Positions 49,797 to 57,852 of a DNA stretch of 64,000 nt are shown piece after piece. Made by a program: the position numbers and the translations under genes. The stretch spans positions 1-64,000 of the forward strand of contig JANXOF010000016.1 of the NCBI GenBank assembly GCA_025353725.1. The letters run 5' to 3'. The notes beneath the pieces are model-generated. The model made no database searches, was not told the DNA's origin, and was given only the letters and a program-made list of their open reading frames with translations. How positions within the stretch are numbered: the first letter of the stretch is position 1; each line of letters begins with the position of its first letter. The stretch is from Polyangiaceae bacterium (GTDB lineage Bacteria; Myxococcota_A; Polyangia; Polyangiales; Polyangiaceae).

Positions 49797-51590
49797 ATGG
49801 AGTCGAGCGGACGCCCCGGCTGGACGCGCTTCGATGGCCTGGTGCTCGCAGCGTCGACGCTTCTCCCGGCGCTGCTTGCGGGGGCGGGACTCGCCTCGGA
49901 GACCCCCGCGTCGCACGACGACGGCGTCGTGCGCGTGGTCGGGCTTGGGTGGACCGGGCTGTTTCGAGGACTCGAAGCGATGCTCGGCGCCATGGCGTTT
50001 GCGCTTCCTCTCGGAACGCGCGCCCTACGCGCGGGCGTCGTGAGCGCCGGGGTGGCCGCGGCTTGCGGGGCGCTTACGTTTGGCATCGCGCGGGGCCTGA
50101 CGCATGCCGCATTTCCCCGCGCCACGTCGCCTCGATTGACTTCCGTGGCCTGTGGTGTCGCGGCACTCGCGGCCACACTTTCGCCCGTGTGGCAGGTCGA
50201 GGCCTCGGCCCCCGCGGGTTCGGTCGTCGGCGCGGCGATTATTCTTAGTGGCCTCGCAAGAGCTCAGCGCGAAGCCCGTGGCTCGGATGCGCGAACGATG
50301 GCGCTGCTCCTCGGCTTGGCCGTCAGCTACGAGCCACTTGTCCTTTTGGCGACGATAGCCGCCGTCGGGCCATGGGTAGCGCCTGCCGTAAGGAGACGCT
50401 TTTTGTGTCGGCGGACTCTCGTCGACGCCGCGCCCGCGTTTGTCATGGGCCTCGTGCCGATAGCGTTCGCGGCGCTTCTAAGGACGCGAACCCCTGAGGT
50501 TGCACTGACATGGGCGGGCCTCTTTGCTTCTCCCTTCGGGGAAGGCGACAGGTTGAAAGTCGGAATTCGCGCCTTTGCGTCCCTCGAGATCGGCGCCGTC
50601 GTGCTTATGGCCGCGACCGTCGGCGTTTTCGTCGCGGCACGGGCAAAACCCGCGCGAGTGCACCTCGCGTCGGCCGCGGCGGTCGTTGCCGTCGGACTGC
50701 TCGCGCTGGTCGTCGGGGCGCCAAGCGGTCCCGCGCACGTTTCGGCGGTCGTCCTTGCCGCAACAGCCGCACTCCACGCGATCGCCGCACTCGCGCTCAC
50801 CGCCGTGGTCCTCGCTATCCGGCAAGCCCCCGTTCCTCTCGCTCAGGCGAGCGCGTCTTTGGTTCTGCTTCTCGAACTGGTGATTCCCGTACAGGCGGCC
50901 GATGACACGTCGACCCGGCGAGGCGCACGATTCCTCCGCGCATCGACGCTTTGGAACGAAATCGCGTGGGGTACGGCTCCTCCGGCCGCGGTCGTGCTGG
51001 TCTCTCAAGAGGCGCTGATGCGCCGCATCGCGGCGGCTAGGGCCACAGGAGCGATGCGCGCAGATTTGCTTGTGGTGCCGACCTTCGCGAGCTCGTCGCG
51101 CACGACGGCTCACGCGCTCAGGGCGGAGCCGAAATTGACTGCAATCTACCGCGATTTGGCACTCGGCAGCACGCCCGAGGAACTTTCCCTTGCGACACTC
51201 GCAACCGAACGTCCGACGCTCGCCACGTTCGAACCGCTTTGGGACCGGAGCCTTGCGCGTCATTTCGTGCCGTTAGGGCTTCTCACGAAGTTCGAGCCGG
51301 AGCCGCGTGGCGACGCCGAACGTCGAGCGGCGCTCGAGGCGTTCGCTTCCGGCAAACGTCGGCTGCTAAGCGCGATAGTGCTCAAGCCAGACGTGGATCT
51401 CGCGCGAACCACGGCTCATTTGCTACGCGCGCGCGCCATCGGGATGGCAACATGCGGGGACCGCGAGGTGCTTTCTCGCGCGCTCGATGACCTCCGGCCG
51501 TTCGCGCCCGACGATCAGGTCGCAACCCAACTCGTCCGAAGGCTTATTACGCGAAAAGGCGCCATCGACGTCCGCGATCTCGCCCCCTGA
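49797..51590 (+). CDS. Multi-spanning membrane protein of unknown function, 597 aa
   Basis: From ATG 49797 the first 370 residues contain about ten hydrophobic helices (for example LVLAASTLLPALLAGAGLAS, AAACGALTFGIARGL, TMALLLGLAVSYEPLVLLAT, LLALVVGAPSGPAHVSAVVL). The last 180 residues are soluble and probably periplasmic. The helix pattern recalls GT-C/DUF2723-like glycosyltransferases, but the acidic catalytic motif after helix 1 is not clear (DDGVVRVVGLGWTGLFRGLE). It is divergent from aspS, and nothing downstream overlaps it. Function is not assigned. Confidence 0.75.
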   Translation: MESSGRPGWTRFDGLVLAASTLLPALLAGAGLASETPASHDDGVVRVVGLGWTGLFRGLEAMLGAMAFALPLGTRALRAGVVSAGVAAACGALTFGIARGLTHAAFPRATSPRLTSVACGVAALAATLSPVWQVEASAPAGSVVGAAIILSGLARAQREARGSDARTMALLLGLAVSYEPLVLLATIAAVGPWVAPAVRRRFLCRRTLVDAAPAFVMGLVPIAFAALLRTRTPEVALTWAGLFASPFGEGDRLKVGIRAFASLEIGAVVLMAATVGVFVAARAKPARVHLASAAAVVAVGLLALVVGAPSGPAHVSAVVLAATAALHAIAALALTAVVLAIRQAPVPLAQASASLVLLLELVIPVQAADDTSTRRGARFLRASTLWNEIAWGTAPPAAVVLVSQEALMRRIAAARATGAMRADLLVVPTFASSSRTTAHALRAEPKLTAIYRDLALGSTPEELSLATLATERPTLATFEPLWDRSLARHFVPLGLLTKFEPEPRGDAERRAALEAFASGKRRLLSAIVLKPDVDLARTTAHLLRARAIGMATCGDREVLSRALDDLRPFAPDDQVATQLVRRLITRKGAIDVRDLAP

Positions 51591-51702
51591 GCCTTACGCA
51601 CTCAGGGCGCGAATGTCATACGCGCGAGAACCGAGTCGCATTCACTCTCCGAGTGATTGTGCAACCGTCGTTAGTGGCACTGAAGTTGCTCCTACTCTGG
51701 CC

Positions 51703-52224
51703 ATGAATGGTAAAGGTATTCTTCGGTCTCCACTTTCGCGCGCTGCGTTTCTCACCTTCGCCGTCCTCGCAACCGTCGCAACAAGTTCTCCTTCTTGGTC
51801 TCTCGCGAGCGAAGCTATCAATGAAGACGTGGAGCTCGCGCCGGGCGCCACGTTCGTGCGTAAGGTCCAATACGAAGCAAGTCACAGGACGACGCTGACA
51901 ACGAGGGTCTCAGGAACTTCCGAACTGGGCGCTAAGATTCGAATCTTTCAAGCCGGCGCCCTTCCCTCCTGCAGCGCCGAAGAGGTTTACGTTCCTGCCG
52001 CATCGGGAAAGTGGACATACTCGGCCTACGACGGAAGGCCGCTTGACCGCGTCGTTCAGGTAACGTCGTCTTGCGTAGACGAGCGAGGAACCTTCACAGT
52101 CAGCGTCAGAAACGAAGGCACGTCGAGCGCCGACGTTCACGTCAACGTAGTTGCCACCATCGGAGAAGACGGCCACGGCGACCAACCCGACGGCGCCTTC
52201 GTACGCGCGAGCGTTGTTCCGTGA
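51703..52224 (+). CDS. Secreted protein of unknown function, 173 aa
   Basis: ATG 51703 begins a signal peptide (RAAFLTFAVLATVATSSPSW, cleavage near LAS). The mature part of about 140 residues is beta-rich with paired Cys (LPSCSAEEVY and VTSSCVDERGTF). It contains repeated strand-like segments such as TTLTTRVSGTSELGAKIRIF and GTFTVSVRNEGTSSADVHVN, suggesting an Ig-like or pre-peptidase-C-like fold. Its stop overlaps the GTG start of the next membrane gene (GTGA). Confidence 0.7.
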   Translation: MNGKGILRSPLSRAAFLTFAVLATVATSSPSWSLASEAINEDVELAPGATFVRKVQYEASHRTTLTTRVSGTSELGAKIRIFQAGALPSCSAEEVYVPAASGKWTYSAYDGRPLDRVVQVTSSCVDERGTFTVSVRNEGTSSADVHVNVVATIGEDGHGDQPDGAFVRASVVP

Positions 52225-52721
52225 GCTCACTTCGGCCGCTGACGGTCATCGCGGTGATCATCATGGTCGTCAACGACCACATTCTCAAACATGCATGGCC
52301 AGGGTTCATCACAGGCAAGCTTTCGGATATCGTTGGGATGATCTATTTCCCGTGTTTACTGCACATACTTTTGTGGATTTTGCTTTCGAAGAAAGTCGCG
52401 CCGACCCCGACGCGGCTCGACAATTCGCTGCTGTTCGTTTGCTTCGTGACTGCCATCGTTTTCTCACTCACGAAAACGACGGCCTTCGGTAACGAGGCGT
52501 ACCGCGTGGCTTGGGGCGCGATGCAATGGCCTTGGTCGGCGTTCCGCGCAGCTCTGCGAGGCGCGACAATTCCAGGACTTGCGCGCGTGGGGCTTGTGCG
52601 CGATCCAACCGATCTCCTTGCGGTTCCATTCGCCGCCTTGGCATTTGCGTCGGGGCGGACGCCTCCTGCACCTACACCTACGGGAGCGACTGCCTTAGAG
52701 GCTAATACGGCTGGCAGTTGA
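52221..52721 (+). CDS. Small integral membrane protein, 166 aa
   Basis: GTG 52221 overlaps the stop of the secreted-protein gene. About four helices are seen (LTVIAVIIMVVND; YFPCLLHILLWILL; SLLFVCFVTAIVFSL; DLLAVPFAALAFA). A conserved-looking entry reads NDHILKHAWPGFITGKLSDI, which I recall from an unnamed family of bacterial membrane proteins with the same lead motif. Function unknown. Its end overlaps the convergent PIG-L gene by 20 bases. Confidence 0.68.
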   Translation: MSSLRPLTVIAVIIMVVNDHILKHAWPGFITGKLSDIVGMIYFPCLLHILLWILLSKKVAPTPTRLDNSLLFVCFVTAIVFSLTKTTAFGNEAYRVAWGAMQWPWSAFRAALRGATIPGLARVGLVRDPTDLLAVPFAALAFASGRTPPAPTPTGATALEANTAGS

Positions 52722-54156
52722 CTTGGTCGGGTGGCGCGTTCGAGACCGCAATCGACGTACCCATGAAAAGCGGGTGAGGGTCGACGGCGAGACCGAAGAA
52801 CTCGCCGTCACGACGAAGCGTCAGCTCTGAGACGCCGCCGTCGTCGGGACGAACATCGGCATCGATTTCGAGCGTGTGGGCCGTCTTGTGCGACGACGCG
52901 GGCACAACCCAACGCCGAAGAACGCGCACCTCGGAGCGTTCGTTCCAGCGCTCCAAAATGAGCGCACCGAGCGTGCTCCGCAACACATACTCACCCCGTG
53001 CTCCGCGGAGCACTTCGAACGAGCTGTCTTCTTCCGCACGTCGAACGATGCAGCGGATTGGGCTCTTTTGCACCATTTCGCGCCACGACGTGCGACCGCT
53101 CGTTTGCCATTCGAGGGCGCTGCTCACGGCACCGAGAAGCGGGGTTCGCGCGCGGCGGAGACGGCCCTCGACGTCACGTTCGAGCGCTTCTGGGAAAAAC
53201 GGCTCACGGGCGCGCACGAAAGAAAAGAGGTAACTAAGATTCGGGAAAAGCGATCCGGTCTGCGACGCGTATTCGGCAATAGCCTGAAACTTAGGATTAG
53301 CGGTACGAGACGAACTGAGCATCGATGCGGGAACGGGCAAGAGCTCCAACGGAGCGTAGGCAGCGAGGGACGCGGGCAGCGCAGGCGCGTCTTCGGAGGG
53401 CGCAAACCTTACTTCGGCGCAGGGTGGTTCTCCCGCCGCCGTAGGCCAGCAGCCGCCGATGTGAACAAGCGCGCGGTGAAGGCGGGGAGCCGGCAAGGAA
53501 GAGCGTTCGAGCGCCCGGCGGACGTAGGCGTACGTAAACGCATGATCCGGGTGCTCGTCGATAGGATGAGACACGTAAACGTCGTGCGGTCGAAGGCGGT
53601 CGAGAAGCGACGCCAAGTCGAACGTGAGCGATTCCGATAGGTAGCGCGCCGGCTGTCCCGTAAGCCATGAATGGACGTCTATCTTTCTATGGCCTCGATG
53701 CGCGTACGTCGTATTCCCAACGTCACATTGACCAGTGCCGTCACGCCGCTCCAATGGCGGGAGCGGCACTTCACCGAGCTCGCCAAGGTGACCGTCGGGG
53801 TATCCGAGGAAGAAGATATCCTGTTCGCGCACGCCGAGGTGCGCCATCGCGGCGACGGTTTCGTCCTCGCGCCTCCACCCGTCACGCTCGCATGATAAGT
53901 CGCCGTTCGTCACCACCAGGACGGCCACCCTCCGCCCCGATGCGGCCTCGCGTGCGATGACGCCGGCAGCCATAATTGCCTCGTCGTCGGGGTGCGGGGC
54001 GACGATGAGGACGTCGACGACCGGAACCCTGTCCTCGACATAGGTTGCTGATTCTTGAACACGGGCGGCGCGTGGCGCGCACGCCCAAAGGCTGAGCCCT
54101 AGTGCCGCGACGGCTAAACATCCGCGTCGAAAGGTAAGCGGGAGACATGGCGACAT
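52702..54156 (-). CDS. PIG-L family deacetylase, lipoprotein
   Basis: A lipobox (SLWAC, Cys26) anchors the protein. The PIG-L/LmbE zinc site is complete: APHPDDE (residues 53-59) near the start and HPIDEHPDHAFT further on. This family removes N-acetyl groups from GlcNAc-type sugars. The C-terminal 250 residues extend well past the usual 230-residue domain and include AEYASQTGSLFPNLSYLFSF, perhaps a substrate-specific lobe. The location outside the inner leaflet suggests action on exported polysaccharide or envelope glycolipid. A GT2 synthase gene is divergent from it. Confidence 0.9.
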   Translation of the reverse strand: MSPCLPLTFRRGCLAVAALGLSLWACAPRAARVQESATYVEDRVPVVDVLIVAPHPDDEAIMAAGVIAREAASGRRVAVLVVTNGDLSCERDGWRREDETVAAMAHLGVREQDIFFLGYPDGHLGELGEVPLPPLERRDGTGQCDVGNTTYAHRGHRKIDVHSWLTGQPARYLSESLTFDLASLLDRLRPHDVYVSHPIDEHPDHAFTYAYVRRALERSSLPAPRLHRALVHIGGCWPTAAGEPPCAEVRFAPSEDAPALPASLAAYAPLELLPVPASMLSSSRTANPKFQAIAEYASQTGSLFPNLSYLFSFVRAREPFFPEALERDVEGRLRRARTPLLGAVSSALEWQTSGRTSWREMVQKSPIRCIVRRAEEDSSFEVLRGARGEYVLRSTLGALILERWNERSEVRVLRRWVVPASSHKTAHTLEIDADVRPDDGGVSELTLRRDGEFFGLAVDPHPLFMGTSIAVSNAPPDQVNCQPY

Positions 54157-54270
54157 GGCGATAGTTCAGGCGAGGGGCGGGTTACATCGCATGAAAGAGA
54201 AAGTCTTCCAAGGTGCGAGCGCGCTCGCACGAGCGTTCGCAGCGCGATCGACTAGACTCGAAGGCCCTTC

Positions 54271-55602
54271 ATGAAGCTCTTCCGTTCAGGAGTCGTCCGC
54301 CGAGCGCTGCTCGCGTCGCTCGGTCTTTTCCCTCTCCTTGGCGCCGTGATTAGCGTCGTTTGGATGGTCCTCGCGATGGGCGAACCAGGCGCGAGCGGCT
54401 TGACCAAGCTTGCCACGTGGACGCGCGCGATGCTCTCAAGCCCAATCGGCGTATTGGTGCTTGTCCAATCCGCCTATACCGCGCTGCTTAGTCTGCTTTG
54501 GACGCGCTACCGAACCTACGAGGCCCCGGAAGGAGCGGTCTGGCCGCGGGTGAGCGTTGTTATCCCGGCGTTCAACGAAGGACCAATGGTCGAACGAAGC
54601 ATTCGCTCCGTAGCGAATTGTGAATACCCGAAAGACCTACTCGAGATTATCGTGGTCGACGACGGCTCGCGCGACGATACGTTCTTCCACATTCAACGAT
54701 TGAGACGCGAATATCCCACTCTGGTCAAACTCGTTCGATTCAAGGGTAACAAAGGCAAACGAGAGGCACTCTGCTCTGGGTTTCGCGCGGCGACGGGAGA
54801 AATTCTGGTCACCATCGACTCCGACAGTGAAATCGAGGCTCGGACAATCCATGAAATGGTCGTCCCTTTTCTTGCAAACGCCGACGTAGGCGCCGTTGCC
54901 GGACGGGTAGCCGTTCTTAATCGAGATACAAACATTAGCCGCATGCTCGAGGTACAATATGCACTGGCTTTCGATTTTGGCCGCGCCGCGCAGTCGACCT
55001 ACGGCGCAGTAGCTTGCTGTCCCGGCGCGCTTTCTTCGTTTCGACGCGAAGCGGTGATGCCGTTCCTTGACGAGTGGTCGAATCAGATGTTTCTCGGCAG
55101 ACCCGTGAATCACGGCGAAGACCAAGCGCTTACAAACCTTGTCCTCCGTCAGGGCTACGACACCGTCTACCAACGCACGGCGGTCATCAACACCCTGGCT
55201 CCCGTCACGTATGGGCAAATGTCTCGCATGTTCGTCCGTTGGGACCGCAGTTATATCGTCGAAGGCTTTAGTTTCGCGAAGTTCATGTTTACGCGATACC
55301 GCGCGAAGAACCGAATGCTTCCGATTGTGACGTTCCTCGTGTCGAACTTGCGACTTTTCTTGTTCTTCTTCGCGCTACTCAGCCTACCAACAGCCTTCCG
55401 CACGGAGCTGACGGTCGTGTTTCATTCGGGCGTCGCATTGCTCGTCGGCGCACTCTTCACGGCTCTCTACTACCTGCGCGTCGAACGAAGCTTCCGGTTC
55501 CTATACGGCGTTCTGTATGCCGTGTTTAGCCTACTACTCTTACAGTGGATCCTGCCGTGGGCACTTATCACGGTGCGCGACGAGCGTTGGGGCACGCGAT
55601 GA
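54271..55602 (+). CDS. Processive GT2 glycosyltransferase (hyaluronan/poly-GlcNAc synthase-like)
   Basis: The 443-residue protein has two N-terminal helices, a cytoplasmic GT-A domain and three or four C-terminal helices. GT2 motifs are present: VSVVIPAFNEGPMVERSIRS, IIVVDDGSRDDT, GNKGKREAL, TIDSDSE (DxD), GEDQALTNLVL, and the processivity motif RMFVRWDRS, which takes the place of QxxRW. It resembles HasA/NodC/PgaC, which polymerise and export a sugar chain. Such enzymes are often controlled by c-di-GMP. The PIG-L lipoprotein gene next door, divergent by 115 bases, could deacetylate the product, as PgaB does for poly-GlcNAc. This link is inference. Confidence 0.9.
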   Translation: MKLFRSGVVRRALLASLGLFPLLGAVISVVWMVLAMGEPGASGLTKLATWTRAMLSSPIGVLVLVQSAYTALLSLLWTRYRTYEAPEGAVWPRVSVVIPAFNEGPMVERSIRSVANCEYPKDLLEIIVVDDGSRDDTFFHIQRLRREYPTLVKLVRFKGNKGKREALCSGFRAATGEILVTIDSDSEIEARTIHEMVVPFLANADVGAVAGRVAVLNRDTNISRMLEVQYALAFDFGRAAQSTYGAVACCPGALSSFRREAVMPFLDEWSNQMFLGRPVNHGEDQALTNLVLRQGYDTVYQRTAVINTLAPVTYGQMSRMFVRWDRSYIVEGFSFAKFMFTRYRAKNRMLPIVTFLVSNLRLFLFFFALLSLPTAFRTELTVVFHSGVALLVGALFTALYYLRVERSFRFLYGVLYAVFSLLLLQWILPWALITVRDERWGTR

Positions 55603-55751
55603 CCGTCGCGAGCAGATAGGACTGCTCCGGTCCGCAGACGATCCGCAGAGGGAAAAAGGTCCAGGCTCGACGCGAAGTCAGCTTCCGAAGACCCACGAAA
55701 GGCAGGGAAAGGCCGCGCGGACGACGGCCCGAGAGTTGCTCCGCAGGTGTC

Positions 55752-56774
55752 ATGTCTCTCCGAACCTGGCTACCTTTGCCTACGCCGCCCGCGACACTCG
55801 GCCTAAGTTTAGCTCTCTCGCTCGTGGTGGCCTGCAGTAGCGGAAACACCTCTGAATTCGCGATTCCGTCTGCGGGTGGTACGTCGGAGGATCCTCCTTC
55901 GCAAGGCTCGTTCGCGAACAATGACGGTGGCGCTCCTGCAGAGGCCGGGGTGGCGGCATTGCCAGCTAATTTCATCAAAACGGAGTCCGGCGGCTATGCC
56001 CTCGGACCCGCCCTCACCCGCGATGGCGGCGACGCGGTCGCGAGCCGCAACGCACCTGCACCCGGCGTGAATTGCAACTTACTCGTCGGGGTCGTGCGCG
56101 ACTTCAAAGGGAAAGACGTCGGCGGACACCCTGACTTTCAAGCCTTCGGGGGAAAAAAACCGACGATTGGGCTAGTCGCGCCTGCGCTCAATAGCGCGCG
56201 TAAGCCCACCTACGCCTCGGCGTGCGAGAGCGCCAATCTAGGCAACAAAGAGGCGTGCCCTTATGGCCCGATGACCACGAATAAGCCAGCATTCAACCAA
56301 TGGTATACGTTTGCGGAGGAGGTCAATAAGCCGTATATTCTTTACCTGCAGCTCGTTTCGAATGGCTCATCCGTCTCGACATTCGCAAGCAAAAGATTTT
56401 TTCCGCTCGACGGCGCTGGCTGGCAAGACGCGAATCCCGACGAAGACAAGAAGCTTCGCAACTTCGGCTTTACCACTGAACTTCATACTCAATTTATTTA
56501 CGCCGGAGGCGAGTCTTTTACGTTCACTGGCGACGACGATCTTTGGGTGTTTATCAATGGAAAGTTAGCTATCGATCTCGGCGGTCTTCATCCTGCCGCG
56601 AACGCAACGGTCAACCTCGACGAGGCTGCACTCCACCTTGGGCTCACGAAGGGGCGCAGCTATTCACTCGAACTGTTTCACGCCGAGCGTCACGCGGATA
56701 AGTCGAACTTCCGTATCGATACGAATCTAGCGTTTACCGACTGCGGTTCCGCGCTGCCCGACAGCCCCAAATAG
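55752..56774 (+). CDS. Fibro-slime domain lipoprotein (PA14-like)
   Basis: The lipobox VVACSSG (Cys28) follows a signal peptide. A disordered linker leads to a fibro-slime domain (TIGR02148): VGVVRDFKGKDVGGHPDF, a PAFNQWYTF stretch, KRFFPLDGAGWQD, FGFTTELHTQFIYAGGESF, FTGDDDLWVFINGKLAIDLG and ELFHAERHADKSNFRIDT. The DDDLWVFING and HAERH motifs are intact. The domain is typical of surface and extracellular-matrix proteins in Myxococcota and Dictyostelium, probably binding sugars with calcium. It follows the GT2 gene by 150 bases on the same strand. Confidence 0.92.
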   Translation: MSLRTWLPLPTPPATLGLSLALSLVVACSSGNTSEFAIPSAGGTSEDPPSQGSFANNDGGAPAEAGVAALPANFIKTESGGYALGPALTRDGGDAVASRNAPAPGVNCNLLVGVVRDFKGKDVGGHPDFQAFGGKKPTIGLVAPALNSARKPTYASACESANLGNKEACPYGPMTTNKPAFNQWYTFAEEVNKPYILYLQLVSNGSSVSTFASKRFFPLDGAGWQDANPDEDKKLRNFGFTTELHTQFIYAGGESFTFTGDDDLWVFINGKLAIDLGGLHPAANATVNLDEAALHLGLTKGRSYSLELFHAERHADKSNFRIDTNLAFTDCGSALPDSPK

Positions 56775-56823
56775 AGGTCGTGCCGGGTTGTCGTTTCCCG
56801 CGTCCAACCGATGGAACGCGCGC

Positions 56824-57852
56824 TCAAAGCGCCTTTAGCGAAAGCAAACGCGCATGAACCACCCGCCGCGGCCTCGCGTTGATGTCAGCCACGTCAAACC
56901 GCGCAATCGTCACGGTTTTAACCACCGTGGGCAAGCCACCTGTCGGCGCGTTTTCCGTGACTCTAACCTGGCTACCCTCAAACACCGGAGTGACGGGAAC
57001 GCTCGCGCCACTGGGAAGCCGTATGTCCGATTCGAGGCGAATCGTGAGCTCCGCGCCTTTCGCGCCGCGAAGGGAGAGCTTTTCCTTTCGAAGCGCTGCT
57101 ACCGCCCGCCTTCGCGCGTCACTCCAAGCGCCCGCGTCACCAGACGAACTCAGAAGGCGAACGTCAACGACCGCGCCATCCGCGTTGACGACGGCGAGGA
57201 GCGTCGCAACGCCGCGCATGGGAGCAAGTCCGCTCGTCGCAGCCTCTTCGAGCGCTTTGAGGACCGGGCCTTCGGGGCCAAGTCCCAGCTCCACGTCGCG
57301 CGCTCGCGCGGCGGCAGATAGCGAACGCTCGACCGCAACTTTAGACTCCGATGCGGACGGCGCCTCGGGCGCGGACGACCACACTGCTCGCGTTTCTGCT
57401 CGCGACTCGCCCGCATCGGCCTGTTCAACAAAGAAATGGAGGCCTGCACCAAGCCCTGCGAGAGGCACCGCCGACACGATGGGGCTGCGAAAAGTTCCGA
57501 ATGTTACTCCCGCGGAACCCGTACGGATCGCGTCCGGAAGGGCCGCAGCGGTCGCGACTGTCGCGGACGGCACCACGAGTCGTTGCACGGAAGCGAAAGG
57601 TTTTCCTGCTTTCTCCAAAGAAGCGGTCGCGCGCGCGGTCGAATCAGCCGCCGCGTAGAAGGGCAAGCGTTCTTCCGCGGTTGCGAGGTCGAAGAGCGCG
57701 ACGGCAGGGTCATCCGGAAGCAAAGGCTCGTGTCTCCGCGGTTGCTCGCCTACGAGCGCGCCGAGCAACGCGGCATGCGTGACCGCAGCGAAAGCCAGCG
57801 CGGTCGTCGGGCGAGTCGTGTTCCCGAATCGCGCCTTCGCTCCTGTCTTCAC
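56824..57852 (-). CDS. TonB-like periplasmic protein, 342 aa
   Basis: The GTG start overlaps the stop of the large NTPase gene (GTGA), so the two are coupled. An N-terminal helix (TTALAFAAVTHAALLGALVG) anchors the protein in the inner membrane, as in TonB. A long linker follows. Residues of about 215-275 read GVATLLAVVNADGAVVDVRL, then SDARRRAVAALRKEKLSL, which is the pattern of the TonB C-terminal domain. The rest of the C-terminus is beta-rich. It could transduce signals or force across the periplasm; no ExbB/ExbD is here. The TonB assignment is moderate. Confidence 0.65.
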   Translation of the reverse strand: MKTGAKARFGNTTRPTTALAFAAVTHAALLGALVGEQPRRHEPLLPDDPAVALFDLATAEERLPFYAAADSTARATASLEKAGKPFASVQRLVVPSATVATAAALPDAIRTGSAGVTFGTFRSPIVSAVPLAGLGAGLHFFVEQADAGESRAETRAVWSSAPEAPSASESKVAVERSLSAAARARDVELGLGPEGPVLKALEEAATSGLAPMRGVATLLAVVNADGAVVDVRLLSSSGDAGAWSDARRRAVAALRKEKLSLRGAKGAELTIRLESDIRLPSGASVPVTPVFEGSQVRVTENAPTGGLPTVVKTVTIARFDVADINARPRRVVHARLLSLKAL

